Below, one piece after another: positions 15,082 through 24,674 of a DNA stretch of 64,000 bases (position 1 is the stretch's first letter; each line of letters starts with the position of its first letter). The notes beneath the pieces were generated by a model. The model saw nothing but the letters and a program-made list of their open reading frames with translations, was not told the origin of the DNA and did no database searches. The translations under genes and the position numbers were made by a program. The stretch is taken from assembly GCF_028368995.1 (NCBI RefSeq), contig NZ_JAQNDL010000004.1, forward strand, positions 256,001-320,000. The letters are read 5' to 3'. The DNA is from Nannocystis bainbridge (GTDB taxonomy: Bacteria > Myxococcota_A > Polyangia > Nannocystales > Nannocystaceae).

Positions 15082-17016
15082 TCAGCGGGCGGGCAGCTGG
15101 GCGGCGGGGGTCGGGCTCGACCTGGGGCGGCGCACCGATGGCAGACGATCGGCGGCGAGCCAGCGCCGGAGGTACTTGGCCATCAGCAGGCGATCGATCG
15201 GGGGGAACTCGATGTCGCTGCCCGACAGCGCCCAGGCGGCGTTGGCGACGTCATAGACCGGCGTGTCCTCGTGGAGCTCCCAGCGGGTCAGCTCGTCCTT
15301 GTAGACGCGCTCGGACAGCATCGGCAGCAGCGGATAGAGCGGGTTGTCGCGCTCGCGGCAGTCCTGGATCACGCGGTCCAGCCATTGATGGTAGGGCCAG
15401 CGCGACAGGCGGTAGCCGAAGCTGGCGACCAGGGCGAAGAAATCATTGATGTCGACCGAGAGCCGCGGGTCGCTCGGGAGCAAATGGTGGGCGCGGTTTT
15501 GATGCCCAGGCTGGCCGGCGATATGCAGGATCGCGCGGCTCACCTGATCGACCGGCACGAACTCCATGCGCTGACGCGGGAGGTCCGGGAAGGCGCCGAG
15601 CTGGATCGCGCCGCGCACCAGGCGGCCCATGAAGTCCTCGGGGTTGCCGGCGCCGGTCCGGCTGTCGCCGACGACGAGCCCGGGGCGGTACACCGTGACC
15701 GGCAGGCCCGCGCGCGCGGCCTCCCACACCATCGCCTCGGCGACCCACTTGCTGGCGGCGTGGCCGAAATCGAAGCTCAGGAGCTGCAGGTAGTCGTCGA
15801 GGTCGTCGTCCTCGTGCACGCGCGCGGCGCCACCGAAGAAGCCGCTCGGCCCGAACACGGCGATCGAGGACACGTGGTGCAGCGGCTTGGGCACGCCGGT
15901 GGCGGCCAGGCGCAGCACCTCGGCGGTGCCGCCGACGTTGGTCGCGCGGTGGCTCAGGTAGGGCTCGACGAAGTTGAGGTGGTCGCCGGCGTGGAACACG
16001 GCGTCGACGGTGTAGGCGAGCGCCTCGAAGCTGGCGGCGTCGAGGCCGAAGCGCGGCCGCCGGAGGTCGCCGGGCACGACGCGGATCCGCCGGGCGAACG
16101 ACTCGTGCCACAGGCCGTAGCGGGCGAGGGCCTGGCGCAGTCGCAGCATTCCGACCTGCAGGTTGTCGCCGCGCACCAGACAATGCACACAGGCGGTGGT
16201 GGTGGTGAGCAGGTCCCGCAGCATGAACGAGCCGAGGAAGCCGGTCGCGCCGGTGAGGAACACCTCGCCGGTCCGCCAGGCGTCGACCGCCGCGCGGGCC
16301 CGTTCGGCGGTGCCCGCGAGCGTGGCGCGGATGTCGGCCGGCAGGCGCGCGTCGGCCAGCCAGCGCTCGGGACCCGTGCCGCTCAGCGCGTCCTCGCCGC
16401 GCTGCGCCCGCTGCACCACCGCCGCGCACGCGCGCAGCGTGCGGGCCTCGTAGAGCGCGTGGACCGGGAACTGGACCCGGTAGGCCGCGGCGATGGCGAG
16501 GACCAGGCGCGCGGCCTTGAGCGAGTCGCCGCCGAGGTCGAAGAAATCGTCGTCGGGCAGGACCACGGCGACCCCGAGAGCCTCGGCCCACAGCGTCGCC
16601 AATTGCGCCGCGAGCGGGTCGTAGGTGGCCGCGATCATCGCCGTGGAGCTGAACATGCCCGACTGCGGCTGACCCTCGACGAGGGCCCGGCGATCGACCG
16701 CGCCGGCCGCGTCGAGCGGGAGCGCGTCGAGCAGGACGAACCGCGAGGGCTGCGGGCAGCCCGGGAGCTCGGCCTGCAAGCGCTCGAGCAGCGCGGTCGG
16801 GCGGAAATCGGCGGGCGTGGCCGGGACGAGGTGGGCGACGAGGATCGGGCCGCCGTGGGCCCCGTCGTGGACGGTCACGGCGGCGGCGGCGAGCAGACCG
16901 CTGGCGAGCAGCACGGTCTCGATCGCGTCGAGCAGGACGCGAGGGTCGTCGAATTCGAGGCGATCGGAGGCCGAACGCCAGACCGCTTCGATGGAATTAT
17001 CGCTCGACCTCGTCAT
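15082..17016 (-). CDS. carrier protein-thioester reductase with truncated adenylation domain
   Basis: This 644-aa protein resembles the end of a nonribosomal peptide or carboxylate reductase assembly line. Residues about 10-115 look like only the small C-terminal subdomain of an adenylation domain. The A10 motif reads DAAGAVDRRAL, so the catalytic Lys of GKVDRRAL is Ala. A carrier domain follows with FFDLGGDSLKAAR (Ser near 165). From about 235 there is a thioester reductase Rossmann domain (LTGATGFLGSFML, HVSSIAVFG). The usual YxxxK before KWVAE reads HAASK, so the catalytic Tyr is His. Family members release carrier-bound acids as aldehydes or alcohols. Here the loading enzyme must be elsewhere, or the protein has another job. 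The start is 17016. Confidence 0.85.
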   Translation of the reverse strand: MTRSSDNSIEAVWRSASDRLEFDDPRVLLDAIETVLLASGLLAAAAVTVHDGAHGGPILVAHLVPATPADFRPTALLERLQAELPGCPQPSRFVLLDALPLDAAGAVDRRALVEGQPQSGMFSSTAMIAATYDPLAAQLATLWAEALGVAVVLPDDDFFDLGGDSLKAARLVLAIAAAYRVQFPVHALYEARTLRACAAVVQRAQRGEDALSGTGPERWLADARLPADIRATLAGTAERARAAVDAWRTGEVFLTGATGFLGSFMLRDLLTTTTACVHCLVRGDNLQVGMLRLRQALARYGLWHESFARRIRVVPGDLRRPRFGLDAASFEALAYTVDAVFHAGDHLNFVEPYLSHRATNVGGTAEVLRLAATGVPKPLHHVSSIAVFGPSGFFGGAARVHEDDDLDDYLQLLSFDFGHAASKWVAEAMVWEAARAGLPVTVYRPGLVVGDSRTGAGNPEDFMGRLVRGAIQLGAFPDLPRQRMEFVPVDQVSRAILHIAGQPGHQNRAHHLLPSDPRLSVDINDFFALVASFGYRLSRWPYHQWLDRVIQDCRERDNPLYPLLPMLSERVYKDELTRWELHEDTPVYDVANAAWALSGSDIEFPPIDRLLMAKYLRRWLAADRLPSVRRPRSSPTPAAQLPAR

Positions 17017-17547
17017 CGTCGTCCTCCTCGCGCCGGGGAGCCGGAGCGGCCGTGAAGGTGTTGGCAATGCGCGTCCAGACGCCGCGGGGAGCGGCGGGGG
17101 CTGCGCTGATCTTCGAGCTGACTATGATGATACACGTCCGTTTGAATATTGGTAGACACAAATTGCCGTGGCGCGGCGAAACAGCCCTGCCACCGCCACC
17201 CCGGTGTGGGTGCGCCGCCCGCGACCGTGCATGGCGATGATTCGTCATTGGCCACACCGGCGCACCCACGCTGTCACAGGCTTCGACCGAGGCCTCTTCC
17301 GTGGGACGCGAGGACGATGGACCCCAATCACGCCGGTGCGAGGCGCCCGCGCCGCGCGGACCCCCGGGCGCCGCCGGAGGTGCTGACGCGTGGATTGGTA
17401 GAATGTCCCGAAGGACAGGCGACGCGGGCCGCGATTTCGCCCGCGCAATTGAACCTCGACCGGTGACCCCGGTTCAACAGCGGCGCCGCGTGCTGCGATT
17501 CGCCGCGAAGAACGATGTGCGTCCGCGGCGAATCGTCGATATCGTAT
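17017..17547. other. 531-bp gene-free region upstream of the thioester reductase
   Basis: No convincing gene is seen. An AT-richer island at about 17110-17165 is the best place for the reductase promoter on the minus strand. Interleaved inverted repeats lie at 17201-17266: CCGGTGTGG (17201-17209) pairs with CCACACCGG (17252-17260), and GGTGCGCC (17209-17216) with GGCGCACC (17259-17266). An exact TGTCC-CGAA-GGACA hairpin is at 17404-17417. Confidence 0.6.
17404..17417. repeat. dispersed hairpin TGTCC-CGAA-GGACA
   Basis: Exact copy of the dispersed family, between two minus-strand genes, about 130 bp after the stop of the kelch-like lipoprotein gene as read on that strand. Confidence 0.75.
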
Positions 17548-19107
17548 TCACTGCAGGCGGATCAGCCGGATGTCTTCCTCGCCGACGTTGACCCACACGA
17601 GCGCGTGGATGTCGGGGAAGTACTCGAGCTTGGTCTCGGTGTTCCAGTTGACCTCGACGGGATAATCACCCGCGATCTCGGCGCGCTCGAGCGTCCAGGT
17701 GGCCTCGTCGATCCAGGCCCACAGCATGCCCTCGCCGATGGGATAGAAGTTGGTGAGGTACCGGCCGGTCTCGGCGATGTGGGCGAGGGTGCCGCCGTCG
17801 GAGCCGCCCTGCGGATCGAACATCAGCCCCTCGGTCGAAGGGCCGTAGGTGAGCTCCTGGTAGGTGACCTCGCGGGTGTCGAGATCGGTGAGGAGCATGG
17901 TGTGCGGCCGGCCGCCCTCGTACACGAGCGAGTGGAGGGCCTGACCGCGCTGATCCTGGGCGGTGCTGAGCGCTCCCCATCCGCCGATCGGGTAGCCGCC
18001 CTCCCAGCGGAATTCGCCGCCTCCGGCGAGCACCGACCACGTCTGTGATTGATTGTAGTTCTGCGTGGCCGCGACGTAGTAACGACCCTCGGCGGCGTTC
18101 CACCAGCCGTTCATGTTCTCGCCGGTGTAGCCGGTCTCCCCCGAGTAGTCGGCGGCGGCGTCGAACGGGAATTTGGGCAGGGACCAGGTCGCGGTGGCGA
18201 TGTCGTACTCCCAGTAACGGCGACAACCCATGAGGATCTTGCCGGCGTCGCCGAGCTCGGGGACGAACACGGTCGAACCATAGGTGTGGCGCGAGGTCGG
18301 GGTGCGGGTGGAGATGTCCGGGTTTTCGGGGTCGAAGAACTCGTCGCTGTACACGCCCTCGAGGTTGGCAGGGTCGTTCTCGTAGTAGGCGATGGCGGGG
18401 TTGAAGTTGGTGAAGCTGGCGCTGTACTCGGCGGGCCACTTGCTGCTGTCGCTGGGCAAGCGCTCGATGCTCCACTTCATGGCCCGTACGTCGAGCTTGT
18501 ACACGCCGTCGTTGGACGAGCCGTCGTGGCCGCCGCCGACGGTGACCCAGCCGCGCTCGCTGCCCTTGCGCGTGTCCCAGGCCATGCCGACCCAGTCGGC
18601 GAGCACGCCGTTCCAATCCTCGTTGCCGCGGTCCTCCCAGCCGGGGATGGCGGCCTTGACCTCGGCGTCGAGGGCGTCGAGCCGGGTGCCGACGACGCGG
18701 ACCCACCGGTTGAGCGGGACGGTCTGCCACGAGACGCAATTGACGCGGCCGTCGCGGTCGCGCCCGGGGGTCCAGGCGTCGCCGTCGAGGTCGCCGACGT
18801 CGTCGCCGAGGCCCCAGGCGCTGTCGACCTCCCCGTCGCAATCGAAGCCGGGCACGCCGGTGGTGCCGGTGGTCGGCTCGGGGCCGGTGGTCGGGGTGTC
18901 GGTGGTGGCGGCGCTCGTGGTGGTGCCGGTGGTGCCGGTGGTGCCGGTGGTGCCGGTGGGGAGTGGGTCCGCGGTCTCGCTGCCACCGCTGGTGCTGGCG
19001 GTCGAGGTGGCGTCGGTGCTGGCGGTGGTGGCACCACCGCCGCCGTTGCACGCGGCCGTCAATCCGAGGACCAGGCTCCACGCGCGTCGCGATGTTTCAT
19101 GGTTCAT
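17548..19107 (-). CDS. lipoprotein with kelch/galactose-oxidase-like propeller
   Basis: This 519-aa protein has a lipoprotein signal (WSLVLGLTAAC, lipidated Cys near 21), then a long Thr/Gly/Ser linker with TGTTGTTGTTGTT repeats. The globular part has blade-like motifs such as WVTVGGGHDGSSNDGVYKL, HTYGSTVFVPELGDAGKIL, YWEYDIATATWSL and TMLLTDLDTREVTY. These resemble kelch or galactose-oxidase beta-propellers, which often bind glycans. It is probably exported to the cell surface. No catalytic residues can be assigned. The start at 19107 is fixed by the signal peptide. Confidence 0.8.
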   Translation of the reverse strand: MNHETSRRAWSLVLGLTAACNGGGGATTASTDATSTASTSGGSETADPLPTGTTGTTGTTGTTTSAATTDTPTTGPEPTTGTTGVPGFDCDGEVDSAWGLGDDVGDLDGDAWTPGRDRDGRVNCVSWQTVPLNRWVRVVGTRLDALDAEVKAAIPGWEDRGNEDWNGVLADWVGMAWDTRKGSERGWVTVGGGHDGSSNDGVYKLDVRAMKWSIERLPSDSSKWPAEYSASFTNFNPAIAYYENDPANLEGVYSDEFFDPENPDISTRTPTSRHTYGSTVFVPELGDAGKILMGCRRYWEYDIATATWSLPKFPFDAAADYSGETGYTGENMNGWWNAAEGRYYVAATQNYNQSQTWSVLAGGGEFRWEGGYPIGGWGALSTAQDQRGQALHSLVYEGGRPHTMLLTDLDTREVTYQELTYGPSTEGLMFDPQGGSDGGTLAHIAETGRYLTNFYPIGEGMLWAWIDEATWTLERAEIAGDYPVEVNWNTETKLEYFPDIHALVWVNVGEEDIRLIRLQ

Positions 19108-19559
19108 GGCCCGACTGTCCCGCAGGCAGGCGGAGATCGGGCGCGGCGAGGATGTTGGCCGGCGCGGGGGCCCGGGGCCTCGCGGACGATGGTGGTGGCA
19201 CGATTGCGCCCGGCCGCAAGCGGCGGCGAATCGACGGCGCGAATGTAAGCACCGGGCATGGCCCGCGAATTGGGGCGTGACGGGTGCGGGGCGGGTGCTG
19301 CCGCAATTCCCGAGGGGGGTCGGGCGCGGGCGCATGCGTTCGCGGGGCGGAGGCGAACCCTGGCGCGGGGGCATCACAATGGGTGGAGGATCGACGGCGA
19401 GGCGAGCGCGGCGGTCGGCGCGATATCGAGGATTCGCTGTGATCGTCTCGCGCTCGCGCGTGGCGCCGGGTTGTGGGCAGGCGCACCGCGGCTAGCCTGA
19501 TCGGATGGATCCGGGGCGCGCGTGCGGGCTCGCAGCGCGGCCGGCGGCGAGGTCGAAAC
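19108..19559. other. 452-bp divergent intergenic region
   Basis: It separates the kelch-like lipoprotein (minus) from the toroid lipoprotein (plus), so it must carry both promoters. I see no clear promoter, repeat or small gene in it. A GAGG just upstream of the ATG at 19560 is the ribosome-binding site of the plus-strand gene. Confidence 0.6.
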
Positions 19560-21338
<1,779 letters not shown>

Positions 21339-21342
21339 CGGC

Positions 21343-21365
21343 CCTCCCGCCGCCGGGGCGGGAGG
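21343..21365. terminator. bidirectional terminator-like hairpin
   Basis: CCTCCCGCC (21343-21351) and GGCGGGAGG (21357-21365) form a perfect 9-bp GC stem with a 5-base loop. It lies in the 46-bp gap between two convergent stops. There is no T-tract. Confidence 0.55.
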
Positions 21366-21384
21366 ACGCGCGCGCCGAATGCCG

Positions 21385-23586
21385 TCACAGCGGGATCGAG
21401 GCGACGGGGTGGGCGAGGTCGTCGATGTGCGCGACGTGGATCATGTCGCGGGCGATCGAATAGACCCAGTCTTCCATGAACACGGACCGCTGCACCTTGG
21501 AGTTGGAGTCGGTCCACCAATTGTTACACTTGCCGCTCGCGGTCTCGGGGGTCTCCGGGGCCTCGTGCGGCACGCCGCCGAGCAGCTCGAAGCCGCCGGC
21601 GATGGTCACGCGATAGACGAGCAGGCCGCTGAAGGTCATGAGGTCGCCGAAGTCGCCGCCGCTGCCGCCGGCGCAGATCGTCATCGGCACCGCGAGCAGG
21701 TCGCGGGAGCGGAAGTAGGTGAAGGCGAGGTGATTGGTGGCAGCCTCGGAGGTGGAGCCGCGGGTGCCGATGACCTCCTTGTCGAGCACCACGGGCTGGG
21801 AGAGGTCGGTGGTGTCGATGATCTGCAGCTGGAGGCCCTCGAACCACGCGAAGTCGCCTTGATCGGCGGCGTCGTAGCCCATGGTCAGGAGGTGGTCGTC
21901 GTCGAGGATGTGCATGTAGGTCGAGAAGCCGGGGATCTTGAGCTCGCCCGCGACGCTCGGGGCGCGCGGGTCGGACAGGTCGAGGACGAACAGCGGGTCG
22001 GTCTTCTTGAAGGTGACGACGAACCCGATGTCGCCCTTGTAGCGCACGGAGCGGATGTCCTCGCTCGGGGCCAGGTGGTCGACGCGGCCCTCCTCGCGCA
22101 GCCGCGAGCCCTTCTCGCGCAGCACGATCACGGTGCTGTGCACGTCGGGGTCGGGGAGCCAGCCGCTGGTGGTGGCGACCCGCAAGGCGCCCTCGTACTC
22201 GTCCATGGCGAACTGGTTGAGGATCCGGCCCTTGACGGCGCCGCTGGCCGCGTACTCGGAGGTGGCGCCGTCGAGGGCGAACTTGTGCACGCTGGTGGCC
22301 TCGTTGACGTCGGCGGCGAGCTCGGGGAACCAGGCGGCGGACTGGGCCTTGTCGTGTCGCACGGCGAGGTACAGCGAATCCTTGGAGGCGTAGACCGGGC
22401 CGGGCCGGCTCATGATGGTGGTGGTGGCGAGGGGCGCCAGCTTGCCGACGGCGAGCGAGACCAGCGAGACGAAGGAGCGGCTGTCGCCGGTCGAGGACAA
22501 GAAGACCTCATCGCAGGCGCTGAGCGGCCCCTGCATGGTCCAGGTGACGCCGCCGAGGTGCCAGGTGTCGCGCACCGAGGGCAGGAGGTCCTTGATCGGG
22601 GCTTGCTCGATCTGCTGGAGGTTGGCGAGGCGCAGCGCCTCGAATCGCTGGAGGACGTCCTGGGTGGTGAAGCCCTGCTGGCCGAGGCCGCACCAGGCGT
22701 CGGGCAGGCTCTGGGGCCAGTAGGTCATGCCGCCGACGTCGAGCTCGGGGAACACGAGGGCGGTGTGGACGGCGTCGCCGATCCGCCGCGAGTTGAGGTA
22801 CGAGCCGTTGAACTCGATCTCGCGCACGAGGCGAGGCTTGGCCCGATCGGCGAGGTCGAGGACGGTGACGAGCAGCTTGCGGCCGTCGCCGGTGAACTCG
22901 CAATCGTAGCCGTAGGTACAGTCGGGCTCGACGGCGGCGTCGGACCAGGGATCGCTGCCGAGAGAGGGGTCGACGTACTCGAGCGAGGCGTAAATGACGG
23001 CAGTGTCGCCGTGCACGTACATCCGCTTCGGGGTGCCCTGGAGCGGGACGGAGGCGAGCTCGTGGGCCTGGTCCGCGGGCCAGGCGTCGAGGACGCGAAA
23101 GCGGCCGCCGGCGAGGATGTAGAGGTAGCTGCCGTCGTTCTTGACGAAGTCGGCCTCGTCGACGTCGGCGACCTGGGTGTTGGTTTCGGAGTAGTCGCTG
23201 GCGGCGTCGCTGCCGGTCTCCTCCTCTTCTTCTTCCTCTTCCTCCTCCTCTTCTTCCTCGCCCCAATCGCCGCAGTCGCTGGCGACGGCCTGGAGGGCCA
23301 TGGTCAGGTTGTTGTGAAGGCTGGCCTCCATCTCCTGAATGGCGGTAGCCTTGAGGGCGGTCGCCAGGTCGTCGCACGAGTCGGCGCGATCGAGGGCGGC
23401 GGCGCCCTGGCGCGGGGCGTCGGCCGGCGAGGCGTCGCCGGCGAGGGCGGGCGACGCCGGCGGGCCGAACAGGCCCTCCGCGGGCGCTCCGGCGACCGGG
23501 TCGGCAGGCGCCGGGGAGTCGCAATGGAGAGAGATTGGCGTCAGCAGCGCCAGGGTGAGTGCAGCGATTCTTCGTGGTCCACGCAT
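21385..23586 (-). CDS. secreted beta-propeller-domain lipoprotein
   Basis: This 733-aa protein starts MRGPRRIAALTLALLTPISLHC, a lipoprotein-type signal with Cys22. After a Pro/Ala spacer and helices there is a remarkable run of 14 Glu (near residue 115). Then comes the signature of the secreted beta-propeller family (PF09826-like): TQVADVDEADFVKNDGSYLYIL, with FRVLDAWPADQAHELASVPL downstream. Later blades include FVVTFKKTDPLFVLDLSDP and YMHILDDDHLLTMGYD. Family members are surface-exposed and of unknown function. The ATG at 23586 is the only good start for the signal peptide. Confidence 0.88.
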   Translation of the reverse strand: MRGPRRIAALTLALLTPISLHCDSPAPADPVAGAPAEGLFGPPASPALAGDASPADAPRQGAAALDRADSCDDLATALKATAIQEMEASLHNNLTMALQAVASDCGDWGEEEEEEEEEEEEEETGSDAASDYSETNTQVADVDEADFVKNDGSYLYILAGGRFRVLDAWPADQAHELASVPLQGTPKRMYVHGDTAVIYASLEYVDPSLGSDPWSDAAVEPDCTYGYDCEFTGDGRKLLVTVLDLADRAKPRLVREIEFNGSYLNSRRIGDAVHTALVFPELDVGGMTYWPQSLPDAWCGLGQQGFTTQDVLQRFEALRLANLQQIEQAPIKDLLPSVRDTWHLGGVTWTMQGPLSACDEVFLSSTGDSRSFVSLVSLAVGKLAPLATTTIMSRPGPVYASKDSLYLAVRHDKAQSAAWFPELAADVNEATSVHKFALDGATSEYAASGAVKGRILNQFAMDEYEGALRVATTSGWLPDPDVHSTVIVLREKGSRLREEGRVDHLAPSEDIRSVRYKGDIGFVVTFKKTDPLFVLDLSDPRAPSVAGELKIPGFSTYMHILDDDHLLTMGYDAADQGDFAWFEGLQLQIIDTTDLSQPVVLDKEVIGTRGSTSEAATNHLAFTYFRSRDLLAVPMTICAGGSGGDFGDLMTFSGLLVYRVTIAGGFELLGGVPHEAPETPETASGKCNNWWTDSNSKVQRSVFMEDWVYSIARDMIHVAHIDDLAHPVASIPL

Positions 23587-23838
23587 CGTGATCTCCTGCT
23601 CGAATCATCGAGCGGGGTCGAGGCGCGCGGGCGTATCAGACCGCGAGCGAGCAGCCGTTCGCCCCATTCGGCAGCGACGCGCGACCCGACCCCATTCGGC
23701 AATCGTGAGGAGGTCGGTCCTGTCGGCAAGCACGCTCGGCCACGAAAGGCGCGCGGCTGTCGTCCGGCGTACGCGTCTGCCGGCTCGCTCCTCACCGGCG
23801 GAGCGAAGGCGTCGATCTGTCGTCGAGGTCGTGTGGGA

Positions 23839-23852
23839 TGTCCTCGGGGACA
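23839..23852. repeat. dispersed hairpin TGTCC-TCGG-GGACA
   Basis: Exact copy of the dispersed hairpin family, about 250 bp upstream of the propeller gene start and 230 bp upstream of the sigma gene. Confidence 0.75.
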
Positions 23853-24008
23853 GGTCGAGAGCGGGGCGGAGAAGATGCGGAGCCGCCGCTGCGCGAGCAG
23901 GCGAGCGAGCGTCGTGGTCGGCGACGGTTCGCGTCGCGAGCGGGAGCGCGGTCGTGGAGCGCGCCTCCCCGGGTCCGCAACGGGCGTCTGGACCGGCGCA
24001 GGTAAGTG

Positions 24009-24055
24009 TGAGAAACATCTCAAATTAAGTGAGCCCATCCGAGAACGATTCTCGG
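24009..24055. promoter_or_regulatory. twin palindromes upstream of the ECF sigma gene
   Basis: TGAGA-AACA-TCTCA (24009-24022) and CCGAGAA-CGA-TTCTCGG (24039-24055) share a GAGAA/TCTC core and lie 26-73 bp upstream of the ATG at 24082. Two similar palindromes so close to a start suggest an operator bound by a dimer, with the downstream one able to form an mRNA hairpin near the ribosome-binding site. Confidence 0.5.
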
Positions 24056-24081
24056 CGAGCTCGCGACGAAGGGCGGGAACC

Positions 24082-24666
24082 ATGACCACGGGCCGCGACC
24101 CAGACCTCGACCTCTTGCAGCGCTGGCGCAGCGGCGCGGCAGCGGCCGGCAATCAATTGTGCCGGCGCTTCGAGCCGAAGCTGCGCCGCTTCTTCGCCGC
24201 CAAGGTGCAGCCCGCCGACGTCGAGGAGATGGTCCAGCAGACCTGGTTGGCGCTGACCGGGGCCTGCCGCCGGGCCGACCTGCGGCCGGAGAGCGGCGGC
24301 CTGGATGCGATTCGCACGACGTTTCGCGCGTACCTGTACGGCATCGCCCGCCACACGCTGCTCGCGTATCACCGCAAGAACTACCGCGGCGGCCGCGACT
24401 TCGATCCGGAGGTCGAGAGCCTCGAGACGCTGGCGCCGTCGCTCAGCCAGCAGCTGTCGCTGCAGCGCCGGGTCAAGCAGCTCGAGCTGGCGCTGCGGAG
24501 CCTGCCGCTCGAGCTGCAGCTGTTGACCGAGGCGCGCTACGTCGAGGAGCTGTCCGGTCCGGAGCTGGCGGAGATGTTCGCGCTGCCCGAGGGCACGGTG
24601 CGCTCGCGCCTGTCGCGGGCGCGACGCTTGATGGACGAGGCGCTCGAGCGCCTGGAGCGGAAGTAG
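24082..24666 (+). CDS. ECF-type RNA polymerase sigma factor
   Basis: This 194-aa protein has sigma region 2 (FEPKLRRFFAAKVQPADVEEMVQQTWLAL) and region 4 (LPLELQLLTEARYVEELSGPELAEMFALPEGTVRSRLSRARRLMDEAL), with nothing between them but a short linker. This is the ECF layout. It directs RNA polymerase to a small regulon. No anti-sigma gene is adjacent. Instead the next gene, 8 bp downstream, is a Ser/Thr kinase-ABC fusion. That suggests control by phosphorylation, as in kinase-associated ECF groups. The twin palindromes upstream are a candidate operator. Confidence 0.93.
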   Translation: MTTGRDPDLDLLQRWRSGAAAAGNQLCRRFEPKLRRFFAAKVQPADVEEMVQQTWLALTGACRRADLRPESGGLDAIRTTFRAYLYGIARHTLLAYHRKNYRGGRDFDPEVESLETLAPSLSQQLSLQRRVKQLELALRSLPLELQLLTEARYVEELSGPELAEMFALPEGTVRSRLSRARRLMDEALERLERK

Positions 24667-24674
24667 GAGAGATC

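Larger units (their letters stand above)
23587..24081. other. 495-bp divergent regulatory region
   Basis: The gap lies between the beta-propeller gene (minus) and the ECF sigma gene (plus). It carries one exact TGTCC-N4-GGACA hairpin (23839-23852) and two palindromes close to the sigma gene (24009-24055). No protein-like open frame is seen. Confidence 0.65.
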
